Assembly (NCBI RefSeq): GCF_000003195.3
Contig: NC_012877.2
Coordinates: 12,818,839-12,882,838, forward strand
DNA: 64,000 bases
Reading direction: 5' to 3'
Source of the DNA: Sorghum bicolor
Lineage: Eukaryota; Streptophyta; Magnoliopsida; Poales; Poaceae
Under the pieces are notes generated by a model. The model was not told the origin of the DNA. It saw only the letters and a program-made list of their open reading frames with translations, and made no database searches. This document shows positions 22,601 to 33,469 of the stretch, piece after piece. The first letter of the stretch is position 1, and each line of letters starts with the position of its first letter. The translations under genes were made by a program, and so were the position numbers.

Positions 22601-23613
22601 AACCGCCTCTCGTGCACGGACTAGTCTCTCTGCTGCTCTAGAGATTTCTTGGCCCCAAACTAGCGCCCTAGTGTCTGGGTCCACGCTTCCCCCATGACCG
22701 TAGAACCAATGCTTGGAGCGCTTGCTCCAATTCTTTGCTATTGTCTCGGGTCTGACCCCCCTAACAAGCATCTCCTGTTCCATTCGGTCCCACTTGGGAA
22801 CAGCACTCTTATAATCACCTGATCCCATATGATGGTGGTATGTCTTTTTACTTGCATTCTCTTTGTTTCTAATGGCTCGTTCCTCGCCCTCTTCTGATGT
22901 TTTGTACTGCACAAAGTCATCCCAGAAGGCCCTCAGCTTTACATATTGCTTGAGGTTGAAATTTGGAGTCTCGTTTTTCTTGACATATTTATTGTACAAA
23001 GTCTTCTTCCAATTCTGGAACAGTACTGTCATCTTCTTCATAGTCCAGTCATAAATTCGCACCTTCAACTCTTCATCGTTGGTGTCGAAGGTGAAAACGT
23101 CTGTGACGGCTTTCCAAACTAACTCCTTGTCATGATCAGAGACAAAACTGATCTCAGGAGCACCTCGCTTCTCTCTCCATTCACGAGCACTAATCGGTAT
23201 TTGATCTCTCACAAGATATCCACAGTGTCTAACATATTTATTTGCATGTTCACCAAGTGGTCTGCCTGTAGCTATCTCTCCAGAAGGCTACACGTAGATA
23301 TAGAAACAAAAATACTAAATTAATAACCAAGTAAGTCTAAAACCTAATGTAAGAGATGCATTAATTATATATGTTTACATTTACATACCTCGCCACTATT
23401 TTCTTCTTGTTGCACGACAAGTTGTTGCTCAGGCGCATTGCCCTCTTGTTGCTCAGGGGCATTGCCCTCTTGTTGCTCAGTCGGATTGCCTTGCATGATC
23501 TCGTTGTAGTCAATAAAGTACTGACTACCGTCGTCGATCATATTTTGAGTGGCATCTTCCATATAATCAGGATTATCATGAGGACGGTCAGCCATTTCTA
23601 TGTCTGCAACCAT
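19626..23613 (-). pseudogene. CACTA second gene: TNPA-like (Transposase_24-type) protein fused to a Ulp1/C48-type protease
   Basis: Eight exons fit consensus splice sites: 23613-23389, 23287-21899, 21806-20726, 20633-20448, 20335-20226, 20141-20069, 19980-19882, 19793-19626. Exon 1 starts MVADIEMADRPHDNP and has GNAPEQQE repeats. Exon 2 carries the plant transposase region (WKKTLYNKYVKKNETPNFNL; NREKDELTYVLENPEHGGR). Exon 3 is Pro-rich (PPPPRSPTPKRSAPPPPPP) and basic. Exons 4-8 form a cysteine protease: NIGFVDPYIVFKAPQ, a His in DFHWILMVIEI, an Asp in IIFDSM, then QEGGNNLCAYYV with Gln and the catalytic Cys. Damage: TAG at 22355-22357 and 22289-22291, TGA at 21356-21358, TAA at 20261-20263, and one extra A in the A7 run at 22124-22130. 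The protein would bind the element's subterminal repeats. The protease substrate is unknown; Ulp1 relatives cleave SUMO. Confidence 0.82.
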
Positions 23614-23639
23614 CCATATATATATTCTATATAAGATAA

Positions 23640-24440
23640 GAAATAGTATACTAGAATTCATAATATACTAGAATAATATACTAGAATTCATAATATAATA
23701 GAATAATATACTAAAAAACAATACTAGAATAATATAGTACAAACAATAACATATACAAACCCGTAGAATAAATTTGGTGGGTAAACACTACTAGAATATA
23801 TATTAGAGACTTATATACTACTACTAGTACTACTACAAATGAAAGTGTTGGAGTGCTCTAAAAATAATACTAGAATCATTTAAGCCAAGTAATACACTAG
23901 AATAATAAAACAATACTAAAATAATATAGTACAAACAATAATATATACAAAACACTACTAGCAGAATAAATTTGGTGGGTAAACACTACTAGAATATATA
24001 TTAGAGACTTATATACTACTAGTACTACTACAAATGAAAGTGTTGGAGGGCTCTAAAAATAATACTAGAATCTTTTAAGCCAAGTAATACACTATAATAA
24101 TATACTAAAAAACAATACTAGAATAATATAGTACAAACAATAATATATACAAAACACTACTAGCACAATAAATTTGGTGGGTAAACACTACTAGAATATA
24201 TATTAGAGACTTATATACTACTACTAGTACTACTACAAATGAAAGTGTTGGAGTGCTCTAAAAATAATACTAGAATCTTTTAAGCCAAGTAATACACTAG
24301 AATAATATACTAAAAAACAATACTAGAATAATACAGTACAAACAATAATATATACAAAACACTACTAGAATAAATTTGGTAGGTAAACACTACTAGAATA
24401 TATTAAGCCAAGTAATAGACTAGAATAATATACTAAAATT
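23640..24440. repeat. AT-rich tandem repeat, period about 200 bp, about 3.5 to 4 copies
   Basis: A unit containing AATTTGGTGGGTAAACAC, ATTAGAGACTTATATAC and GAAAGTGTTGGAG recurs with AATTTGGT at 23771, 23969, 24171 and 24373, giving periods of 198, 202 and 202. Within each unit ACTAGAATAATA motifs repeat at a smaller scale. It lies between the start of the TNPA-like gene and its presumed 5' leader (24740-25008), so it would sit in a leader intron or proximal promoter. From 24441 to 24740 the sequence is low-complexity AT with TATATA runs. Confidence 0.85.
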
Positions 24441-24739
24441 CATAAAGTATATTCTAAAATATAATACTACAAAATAATACACGAATAATATTAATATACT
24501 ACAAATATACTATAATTTATAACAATTCAAAACACTACACATGTATACTAGCTAGAATAATATACTAAAACTATTACATATACTAGCTAGCAGTCATTAC
24601 TATTACATGTATACTATAATTTTTATGTATATATATACTTAATATACTAGCATTTCATTATTATTTTTTAGTGTATATATATATACTTTATATATATATA
24701 TACAAATCACTAAAATTGTAGAGTCCCATATATATATAT

Positions 24740-25008
24740 ATATTGCGCAGTGATCTTGGTTTTGATCGGAGAGAGAGAGTGTCGCGTCTATACGAGGGGA
24801 CGGACGGCGGGCAAGACGCGCGGTGGACGGCGGCGCGCGGCGGTAGCGCTGAGGGTGGTCGACGGCGGCGCTGGAGACGGTGGTGGACGGCGGCGGCGAC
24901 GAGAAGGGCTCTCGGCTCGACGAACGAATGGCCGCGGCGAAGACGAAGGGCTCGGCTCGACGAAGAAGAAGGAACTGTTCAGATCCAGGGCGCCTATGCG
25001 TTTATATA
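24740..25008 (-). promoter_or_regulatory. TATA box and GC-rich leader of the CACTA second gene
   Basis: On the minus strand TATATAAA (25008-25001) directly follows the internal array of hairpin repeats and is followed by a pyrimidine-rich, GC-rich leader (TTCCTTCTTCTTCGTCG and so on) ending in CTCTCTCTCTCC near 24765. This looks like a core promoter and untranslated first exon feeding the gene that starts at 23613. The + strand is open through the same stretch because of its GC content, and I do not call that a gene. Confidence 0.6.
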
Positions 25009-25265
25009 GGGGCGGACCCTTTAGCACCGGTCCGTGGATGGAACCGGTGCTAAAGGGTCTTTAACACCGGCTGGTAACACGAGCCGGTGCTAAAGGGCCA
25101 CCCTTTAACACCGGCTCGTGTTACCAGCCGGTGCTAAAGGGACCCTTTAGCACCGGTGCCAGCCACGGAGCGGTGCTAAAGGGTCCTGCGCGCGCTAGGG
25201 CGGGCTCCTGAAATTTTCAGAACCCTTTAGCACCGGTTCCCACTATGGGCCGGTGCTAAAGGCCC
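25009..25265. repeat. Internal array of CACTA subterminal hairpin repeats
   Basis: At least four hairpin units of the form CCCTTTAGCACCGG ... CCGGTGCTAAAGGG, for example GGTAACACGAGCCGGTGC and its inverted copy. They are closer to the right-end consensus than the left-end copies are. They lie 6 kb from either end, directly upstream of the TATA box of the second gene, not at a terminus. No CACTA terminus was found next to them. Confidence 0.85.
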
Positions 25266-26727
25266 TGTTTTTTAGTTTAGGATTTTTAAAGTGTTTATAT
25301 ATACAGTTTATATTATAAATTGTATAGTAAATTAAATATTTTGCATAATATTATTTAAACAGTGACATGTAATTTTTAACCTTAAATATCTTACTGTATT
25401 TTTATAATTTGCAATAATTTTGTAAGAAATATTTAGTATTTTGTTAATGCAAAAATATATTATTCCAATAAATTTACAAAAACTATATCCAATCAACTGG
25501 AAATCTATTTTCACATCATATTGACGTTAAACTTTTTATTTTTGTTATTTATTACTTGGAATGCTAGTAGGGTATAGTTTTCATCAAATAAAAAATCTAT
25601 TTATCATATAAAAATATATATCTTGATGAACACACCCTTTGACCGAACCCTAGATGGTCCCAAATGAAAAAGTCATAAATACAAAGTTTGTTACACTCAT
25701 CAAGTTCTACATTTTGTCTAATGGTAAACTTTTCATTTGGAAAAGTTTGAACCACTCAATTTTGAATTTTCAGAGAATTCATAGCCACGCAGCAGTTTCA
25801 GAACCCTAGATGGTCTCGAATGGAAAAGTCATGAACACCAATATTGTTCCACTCATCAAAATCTACATTTCATATATATACCATTTTTGCATTTGAGAAA
25901 GTTTTGGGAAGGTGTAGTTGAAAATCCACAATTGACACATATAGTTTCATATAGTTTGTGTGTTATTCAAGATTTGGTGGGTATTGTTAACTTAAACTTT
26001 CTCAAATGGAAAAATTGTGTATATAAAAAGTTTAGATCTTGATGATATCTAACAACTTGGTATTCAAAATTTTTTCATTTTAAGTAATTTAGTTTGTCAT
26101 TTGACCAAGTTTGACCAAAACTCGTCTTGGATTTTAAAGAAATGTGCTTAGGATTGGCTCAAAAATATCCAAATGGAAAAATGAAAAATATATAAAATGT
26201 AGATCTTGATGATCTCTAACAACTTTGTATTCAAAATTTTTTCATTTGAAGTCATCAAATGGGCCATTTGATCAAGTTTGACCAAAGTCAAAGCATTTGT
26301 TTTTACAAAAACACCCTTTGACTGAACCGTAGATCGTCCCAAATGGAAAAGTCATGAATACAAAGTTTGTTACACTCATCAAGTTCTACATTTTGTCTAA
26401 TGGTCAACTTTTCATTTGGAAAAGTTTGAACCACTGAATTTTGAATTTTCAGAGAATTCATAGCCACGCAGCGGTTTCGGAACCCTAGATGGTCTCGAAT
26501 GGAAAAGTCATGAATACCAATATTGTTCCACTCATCAAAATATACATTTCATATATAGACCATTTTTGCATTTGAGAAAGTTTTGGGAAGGTGTAGTTGA
26601 AACTCCACAATTGACACCAATATTAAACATGATTTTATAGTTTGTTACACTCATCAAAATTCACAATTCTCAAATATAGTTTCATACAAAGTTTGTTACA
26701 ACACATACTATTAAACATGACTTTATG
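25266..26727. other. Intergenic region with a 679-bp-spaced direct duplication
   Basis: AT-rich, non-coding, between the transposase stop and the internal repeat array. A block beginning CACCCTTTGAC at 25633 recurs at 26312 with most of the following 300 bases (AAGTTTGTTACACTCATCAAG, ACATTTTGTCTAATGG, TTTTGGGAAGGTGTAGTTG). Between the copies are variants of AATGGAAAAGTCATGAA. It is probably the 3' untranslated region of the transposase gene. I see nothing coding. Confidence 0.6.
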
Positions 26728-29700
26728 TTAAGCCGACACAACAGTGAACTTCTTCTTGACGTATGACCCTTGGTTATGATCCTGCCGTAACCTTGGAGTA
26801 TCCTCATTGTTTAACAGAATGCTTGGGTCTTTGTTGACTATGAAGGGCGGAATTCGATCATCCCTTTCGTAATCGCCTGACATGTCTAACTTGTCCTCAA
26901 TTCCGACAATGTTTCTTTTCCCAGAAAGGACAATGTGGCGCTTTGGCTCATTGATGATTGAGTGGTCATCATTTTTTCCTCTCTTTGGTTTCGTAGACAT
27001 ATCTTTCACATAGAACACCTGACTCACCTCTGCAGCAAGGATGAATGGTTCATCTTTGAACGCACTATTGTTAAGGTCTACGGTTGTCATCCCATACTCC
27101 TTGTCGACTGTTACCCCACCTCCGGTCATCTTCACCCATTGGCACCGGAACAAAGGAACTTTAAAATTAGCTGCATAGACTAGTTCCCATATGTCTTCTA
27201 TGCGTCCATAATATGTTTGTCTATTCCCATTTGGATCCGTGGCATCCACGCGTACACCACTATTCTGGTTGGTGCTCCTTTTTTCTTGGCCAACTGTGTA
27301 AAATGTGTTACCATTTATCTCGTACCCTTTGTACGTGAGGACATGCCATGATGGTTGCCTGGCCAACAAATAAAGTTGCTCATCAATGTTTTCATCACCT
27401 TGACATTTTTTGCGCAACCAATCACCAAAAGTTTCCATGTGCTGACGCATTATCCAAGCTTCATTCTTCCCGGGCCACTGGGACCGTAGGAAATCTTTGT
27501 GTACCTGAACATATGGTTCCACCAATGAGGAGTTCTGGAGAACTATGTAGTGTGCTTTATTGAAGTAATCGTCTCCCGTACCAATATATGTTTTCTTCCC
27601 AAGTGTTCTCTTTCCGCTGAGTCTGTCCTCGTGTCGAGATTCAGGAATGCCAATTGGGTCAAGGTCTGGAATAAAGTCAACACAGAACTCTATGACCTCC
27701 TCTGTTCCGTAGCCCTTGGCAATGCTTCCTTCTGGCCGGGAACGACTATGGACATATTTCTTTAGGACACCCATGAATCTCTCGAAGGGGAACATGTTGT
27801 GTAGGAACACAGGACCGAGAATACGAATCTCTTTGATCAGATGAACTAGGAGGTGTGTCATGATATCGAAGAAGGATCGATGGAACACCAACTCAAAGCT
27901 GACGAGTCATTGAACGACATCATTCTACAGAGTAGCTAGTTGCTCTGGATTGATTGCCTTCTGAGAAATTGCATTGAGGAATGCACATAGCTTTACGGTG
28001 GCTAGACGTACGTGTGGAGGTAAAATTCCTCTTAAGACCACCGGCAACAATTGCATCATTAGAACGTGACAGTCATGGGACTTCAAGTTTAGGAATTTCT
28101 TCTCTGGCACATTAATTATTCCCTTGATATTGGAGGAGAATCCAGATGGGACCTTGATGCTGCTAAGACATTCAAACATGCTTTCCTTCTCTTCTTTGCT
28201 CAGAGTGTAGCTAGCAGGGCTTAAGTAATGACGTCCATCATCTGTCTTTTCTGGATGCAGGTTGTCTCGTTCTTTCATGCGCTGCAAGTCTTGTCGTGCT
28301 TCAAGTGAATCCTTAGACTTCCCGTAGACACCCATGAATCCAAGCAAGTTCACACAAAGATTCTTTGTCAGATGCATCACGTCGATCGCGTTGCGGACCT
28401 CTAGGACATTCCAGTAAGGTAGCTCCCAAAATATGGATTTCTTCTTCCACATGGGTACGTGTCCCTTAGCATCCTTGGGAATAGGTTCGCTGCCTCGTCC
28501 CTTTCCAAATACCACTTTTATATCATTGACCATTTCGAGTACATCATCCCCGGTTCGATTGAGAGGCTTGGTCCGGTGGTCTGCCTTGCCTTTAAAATGC
28601 TTACCTTTCTTTCGTACTTGGTGGTTCATAGGAAGAAACCGACGGTGGCCAAGGTACACGACCTTTCGACATTTTTTCAAAAATACACAGTCAAGGTCTT
28701 CATAACAATGTGTGCATGCATTATATCTCTTGTTTGACTGGCCTGAAAGATTACTCAGAGCTGGCTAATCATTGATTGTTACAAACAGCAATGCTCGTAG
28801 GTCAAAGTGCTCTTGTTTGTACTCATCCCACATGTGAACTCCTGTTTTGCTCCATAAAAGTTGAAGTTCCTCAACTAATGGCCTCAGGTAGACATCTATG
28901 TCATTCCCAGGTTACTTCGGTCCTTGGATAAGCACCGACATCATAATAAACTTCTGCTTCATGCATAGCCATGGAGGAAGGTTGTAGATACATAGAGTAA
29001 CTGGCCAAGTGCTGTGACTACTGCTTTGCTCACCGAAAGGATTCATACCATCTGTACTTAAGGTGAACCGCAAGTTTCTAGCATCATCTGCAAAATCTAG
29101 GAATTCTCTGTCTATCGCTCCCCACTGGGATCCATCGGCAGGGTGTCTCAGCATATTGTCTATCTTACGGTCTTCTTTATGCCACCGCAACAACTTTGCA
29201 TTGTCCTTATTTCTGAACAGACGTTTTAATCGTGGTATTATAGGAGCATACCACATAACCTTGGCAGGAATTTTCTTCCTATGACGTTCTTCACCCTCAA
29301 CATCGCCAGGATCATCTCGCCTAATCTTATACCGTGATGCCTTACATACTGGACATGCATCCAAATTCTCATATTCCTCCCCACGGTAGAGGATGCAGTC
29401 ATTAGGACATGCGTGTATCTTCTGGATTTCTAATCCCAAAGGGCAGACAACCTGTTTTGCTTCATACGTAGTGGTGGGCAATTCGTTGCCTTTTGGAAGC
29501 ATCTTTTTTATGATCTTCAATAACTGCCCAAATGCCTTATTAGATGTACCATTCTTTGCCTTCCATTGCAGCAATTCCAGTGTGGTACCCAGCTTTTTTT
29601 GCCCCTCTTTAGCGGTGGGATATAGCGATTTCCTGTGGTCCTCTAGCATGCGCTCGAACTTGGCTTTCTCTTTATCACTTTCACATTCTCTTTGTGCGTC

Positions 29701-30098
29701 ACGGATGGCATCACCAAAAGCATCATAGCCCCAATCATCTTCTGCCGCTACCTCTTCTTCATTATCTCCCCCATTGCAACATCATTGAAGCCACCGTACT
29801 GAGCAATAATATTGGCATGGTCCAATTCTTCTTCTTCATCTTCACCTTCATCCATTATAATCCCGCTTTCTCCATGTTTGGTCCAACAAATATAGTTTGG
29901 TACGAAACCAGACTTTAATAAGTGTGAATGAAGAGTTCTTGAGTTAGAATATTCCGTCAAATTCTTACACACGGCACATGGACAGCACATGAAACCGTCC
30001 CTCTTATTTGTCTCGGCCACACTTAAGAAATAGTGCACGCCATTAATGAACTCTTCGGAGCGCCGATCGGCATTATACATCCAATTACGTGTTACCAT
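26728..30098 (-). pseudogene. CACTA transposase, TNP2/TNPD type
   Basis: One long exon of about 1,120 codons. It starts MVTRNWMYNADRRSEEFING, the transposase-associated domain with a Cys-rich MCCPCAVCKN, then the TNP2 core. Likely catalytic acids are visible: D in LSTDGMNPFG, D in GNDIDVYLRP and E in SRPEGSIAKGY. The C-terminal part (PGKNEAWIMRQHMETFGDWLR, then CQWVKMTGGGVTVD) matches the DUF4218/DUF4216 segments usual in grass CACTA transposases. It would cut and join the element's ends. Damage: a frameshift near 29765-29775, TAA at 28912-28914, TAG at 28765-28767, TAG at 27925-27927 and TGA at 27907-27909. Three of the four stops are one C-to-T change from CAA or CAG. The ATG at 30098 directly follows a good splice acceptor, so a further untranslated or short upstream exon is possible. 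Confidence 0.92.
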
Positions 30099-30195
30099 CT
30101 GCATTAAATATAACATATATATATTATGAAAACCATGCACACATATAGTTTCTCATCTTATTGCACAACAGGCCTAAAATACATAGTTGATTAAT

Positions 30196-30718
30196 TCAGG
30201 AAAGCTTGGCTACAACAAATACAAACGCAACTAGCACTAAAAAAACCAAAACTAAAATGCACTTAAGCAACATAATTAGTTCGCGTCCGATCCCAACTAT
30301 AACAGATAGATCATTCGCTTGATCAACATCATTGAACTCCTTTCGTCGGCTCACTGCCTCACCACCTTCAGCCTCAACCACCTGTGCAAAAGATTTCTTA
30401 ATGTGTTCAATGTATTCTTCCTCCCAGTACCAACCTGTATATCCGCCGGTACCGTCCCACTGAAATTAAAAGAGATAATCAAAAGTTTAATTAATATCAT
30501 TTTAAAAAATATGCACATATATAAGCAAATGTCTGGAAATAACTCACATTACGATCTGGACACTTGTAGAATATACGACCCTTGTTTACTCCCTCTTTCG
30601 ACACTTTGTACTCCATCACAATCTTCTGCCCACACTTGCCACAAGTAATGAGAGGGAGTTCCGGCCGGTATCGCTTTTGAACCCATTGAGAGACCGAAGA
30701 CCCGGTCACGGTTGCCAT
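30196..30718 (-). CDS. GRF zinc-finger protein with C-terminal membrane segment (two exons, intact)
   Basis: Exon 1 is 30718-30548 (57 codons), with donor AAT/GTGAGTT. Exon 2 is 30459-30196 (87 codons plus TGA), with acceptor ATTTCAG/TGGGA. The junction is in phase 0 and gives a 144-residue protein with no stop or frameshift. Residues 26-29 are CGKC and residues 46-56 GRIFYKCPDRN continues into WDGTGGYTGWYW, the pattern of a GRF-type zinc finger (nucleic-acid binding in TOP3A, NEIL3 and APE2). The last 25 or so residues (LLKCILVLVFLVLVAFVFVVA) are strongly hydrophobic, as in tail-anchored proteins. It lies between the element's 5' end and the transposase, same strand, 98 bases upstream of the transposase ATG. 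Short GRF proteins of this layout are numerous in grass genomes. Its role here is unknown. Confidence 0.82.
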
Positions 30719-31264
30719 CTACTATCCATACTCAATTTTTAAACAATTATAAATTCCACATTTACTAGTAAACATTTATGATTAAAGAAGAACCTAATAA
30801 TATCCTTTATTTGTCTAGTTACTTCAACAAATCTTCTAAATTATACAATGGACATTATGTAGTAATAAAAATAAATCAAGTGATATTAACAAACCAATTA
30901 ATTTGAACTATCCTACTTTCTAAGATCATAAAAAGATACTATAATTTATTCTTGCAAACTACATTAATACTAGGTCAACCATGAAATATGATATATATAT
31001 ATATATGGATACTAATTCATGTGAACGATTCAAAATAACAAAGTGGATTTGAGCTAAAAATGATGAGAACATCACAAGTCAAAAACAACATGAAAAAGAC
31101 AAGAAATGCTGAAGTTAGTCACCTCCAAGCACGAAGAGACGATGACGGAATCGAAGAAGATCAACGATGGGCGTCGAAAATGAAGAACAAGCAAGAAGAA
31201 GCTCCAAGAACAACAATGGTGCTCTCGGTTTCAAATGGGCAGAGGGGAGGAGGGGGTGGGCCTA
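30719..31264. other. 5' region of the CACTA element before its genes
   Basis: AT-rich from 30719 to about 31040, then a stretch that reads on the minus strand as a pyrimidine-rich leader (CTTCTTCTTGCTTGTTCTTC). It probably holds the promoter and leader for the GRF and transposase genes. The + strand is open at 31060-31353, but the frame runs into the repeat array and is not called. Confidence 0.45.
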
Positions 31265-31598
31265 TAAACCGGAGCTTTAGCACCGGTTCAGGGCAAAAAC
31301 CGGTGCCAAATGGTCACCCTTTAGCACCGGTTTGTGTTACAAACCGGTGCTAAAGGCTTTGCCTCGGCCCGTGGCGCTGGCCAGTGCTAAAGGGGACCCT
31401 TTAGCACCGGTTTGTAACACGAACCGGTGCTAAAGGGTCCCTGCCCCGACAGCACCTGTTAGTAGCCGTTGGGCAGAACCCTTTAGCACCGGTTCGTGTT
31501 ACGAACCGGTGTTAAAGGGGTCTTTAACCCCGGGCCGCAAAAAGGCCGAGGTTTTTGGCCATTTTGGGCATCGACCAATGCCTCATTCTGTAGTAGTG
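31265..31598. repeat. CACTA right (5') terminus and subterminal repeats
   Basis: Hairpin units such as CTTTAGCACCGGTTTG and CAAACCGGTGCTAAAGG repeat at least six times between 31273 and 31520, then a short non-repetitive tail leads to the terminal repeat ending TCTGTAGTAGTG at 31598. The units are near-perfect inverted pairs with loops of 5-10 bases. Confidence 0.88.
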
Positions 31599-31601
31599 TT
31601 A
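31599..31601. repeat. Right target-site duplication of CACTA element (TTA)
   Basis: Matches TTA at 19121-19123. Confidence 0.85.
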
Positions 31602-32891
31602 CTAACTTCTGAATCTATGTCAATATCTCCTGACCAAGGCAACAGAACATATGTACACTAGATGAATGGAGTAGAGTAAAACATAGGCTTCTGGTTCATC
31701 ATTTGAACTTAGTAGTTCTCTATCATGACTCTTGCAGCCCTAGAATTTATATCCTAGCAGCCTTTTGTGCTAGTCTGTTACTGAATAATATTTGTTTATA
31801 GGCAATTCAGTTATATTTACTACCCACCCATTTAGAAATACACTACTCAGCTTGGGGTCATACTCAGAAGAGAATTTCCAAGTGTGATTGTGGAGGTGGA
31901 TGACAATGGTGATGAATTCAAGCGCCTAGCTCTGGATTAGGCTGATTACTTTCATAAAAATCCTAGTGCTAAGGGAAAGACAAAGGGAGAAAATGTGGTT
32001 TCTGAATTTTGCGTAAGATAACTATGTTCATGGTTCTATACAATCTGAATTTTTTTAGCAACATCTAGAATTGAAATTTCTGAAATCTATACAATCTAAA
32101 ACCTATGTTCATGGTCATGTACACATGCAGCATTTGTCCCAAGTTGCAATAGAAGATCAACAAGAGGCGGACCGTGTTCTAGAAAGACATAGAAATCAAG
32201 GATGTAGTATTGTGCCATATTGACCTTGAGTATGAGCAGTACAAGCAAGGAAAGCTTAACTGGTTGAATGATGAGGTGTGGCTGCTCCTTTGTGCTTATT
32301 GGTGCTTAGATGAGTACAAGGTAAAACGTAAGAGAGGGCAAGCATCTCGCTCAAGTAGTGAAGACATTGCTCAAAACCGAGGAGGCCATTCACAGAGACA
32401 CATCAAGTATTGGTATGCATGTGTACATTCTTTAGTGTCTTTCTAAGAACTTAGTAGCCTATTGTACATTCATATCATTTGAAAGTTTACTGTTTTCTAG
32501 GAAGCTAAATTTGTACTAGAGAAAGGAACCCCCATTAATGCATTTGCTGCAATAAAATCTAGAATGTAAAGTTTGGATAGCAATGGTAGATGTGGTCCAA
32601 TCATTAGCCGCAAATCCCAACAACGCATGGTATGTTCACTTGTATAATTCTCTGGATGTGTTTGAGACCATAACTCACTTGTATAATTAGGAATATGAGT
32701 CAGCTATGTCAAAGAACAAATATTTTTTTGGTGGACAACTCCACTGTCAGGTTATGTTCATATGTGCGCAGCAATGCTTCTTTGTGCCTTTTCACCCTGT
32801 TGACTTAAGAACTAGGCCTATGTTGTAACTAGAAAGATGTGGAGGACTTCTTAAGATTTCCAAAGTGTTAAAGTAGATAATTTTTGTTATG
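31602..32891 (+). pseudogene. Middle exons of the disrupted Ptta/En-Spm-like transposase gene
   Basis: Three exon-like blocks with splice signals. 31821-32012: starts after ATTCAG, contains SLGVILRREFPSVIVEVDDNGD and ends at a GTAAGA donor. About 32131-32412: contains LNDEVWLLLCAYWCLDEYKV then KRKRGQASRSSSEDIAQNRGG and ends HIKYW. 32501-32638: begins after TTCTAG with EAKFVLEKGTPINAFAAIKSRM. The segments 'W..LC.YWC.DEY' and 'KRKRG.ASR.SSED.AQNRGG' are characteristic of plant Transposase_24/Ptta proteins. Each block carries stops or frame changes (TAG near 31938, TGA near 32221), so it is decayed. It ends where the LTR element inserts at 32897. Confidence 0.6.
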
Positions 32892-32896
32892 TAGAG
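32892..32896. repeat. Left target-site duplication of the LARD-like element (TAGAG)
   Basis: TAGAG here and TAGAA at 54557-54561, four of five matching, immediately outside the two LTR termini. Confidence 0.65.
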
Positions 32897-33469
32897 TGTT
32901 GACGGTCGATAACGTCAACTTTTATTAGAACTTTAAACCCGAAGGAGAACATGAATACACACTAATATAGGGTTTAAACTAACAATTTTCATGAGTTTTG
33001 CATATTCTATGTCTTTCAAGGTTTATTTTATAGAGAGCTAAAAAAGGGATTCTAGTGCATATTTGCCATGAAACTCATCCGCACCGGAAAATATCATGAG
33101 AAGACTCATGAAGGGTCTAGAAGACACCCGAAGAAATGAGAGCCGTGGAGGAGGAAAAGTGGGGCCGGCTGGCCCCACCTTGGGGCCAGTCGGCACCCTG
33201 TTTCACCCAATTGCCACCGCCTTCTGGAGTCTTCCTCCCATGCATCCTTGGAAGCCAAGCAAAGTATCCCTCCGTCGATTTTAAGTCGGTTTGATGCGAC
33301 AGTGCACACAAGATGAAGACGCGGATCGCTGACGTGGCGGTTCCTTGCCCCCTACTCCACCTCGGCCTATATAATGACGCCCAAGGCTCCCCCAAGAGGC
33401 ATTCTACACCCCAGTGCTTCATATTCTCTACATAATTAGGGTTAGGGTCCCTCTAGTTGTTCTAGTTTT
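32897..33469 (+). repeat. 5' LTR of the LARD-like element, part 1
   Basis: Aligns with 53348-53918 of the 3' LTR, including the inverted terminal motif GACGGTCGATAACGTC and a TATATAA box at 33368-33374. It is cut by the solo Tekay LTR about 95 bases after the TATA box. Its open frames on both strands near 33100-33420 recur in the 3' LTR only with changes and are not genes. Confidence 0.88.
33465..33469. repeat. Left target-site duplication of the solo Tekay LTR
   Basis: GTTTT, against GTTCT at 37858-37862. The uninterrupted sequence in the 3' LTR near 53925 reads GTTCT, so one base has changed in the left copy. Confidence 0.75.

Larger units (their letters stand above)
19124..31598 (-). mobile_element. 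CACTA (En/Spm) DNA transposon, 12,475 bp
   Basis: The left end reads CACTGCTGGACAATCGGGC and the right end, inverted, CACTACTACAGAATGAGGC: an imperfect inverted repeat of about 25 bases (18 matches). TTA duplications flank both ends. Both ends carry arrays of hairpin repeats built on ACCGGTGCTAAAGGG, as in grass CACTA families. Three genes run on the minus strand: GRF protein (30718-30196), TNP2-type transposase (30098-26728) and TNPA/Ulp1 fusion (23613-19626). Its 5' end is therefore at 31598. The transposase is broken by stops, so the copy cannot be autonomous now, though the decay is modest. Confidence 0.95.

Noticed and set aside
24743..25064. Plus-strand open frames of Arg/Gly-rich protein
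   Set aside because: They run through the GC-rich leader and the hairpin array in the opposite direction to the TATA box and the gene. Composition explains them.
25009..25265. Internal hairpin array as the terminus of a second, nested CACTA element
   Set aside because: No CACT(A/G) terminus or 3-bp duplication next to it, and the outer element's termini and TTA duplications are consistent without it. Kept as a finding about regulation instead.
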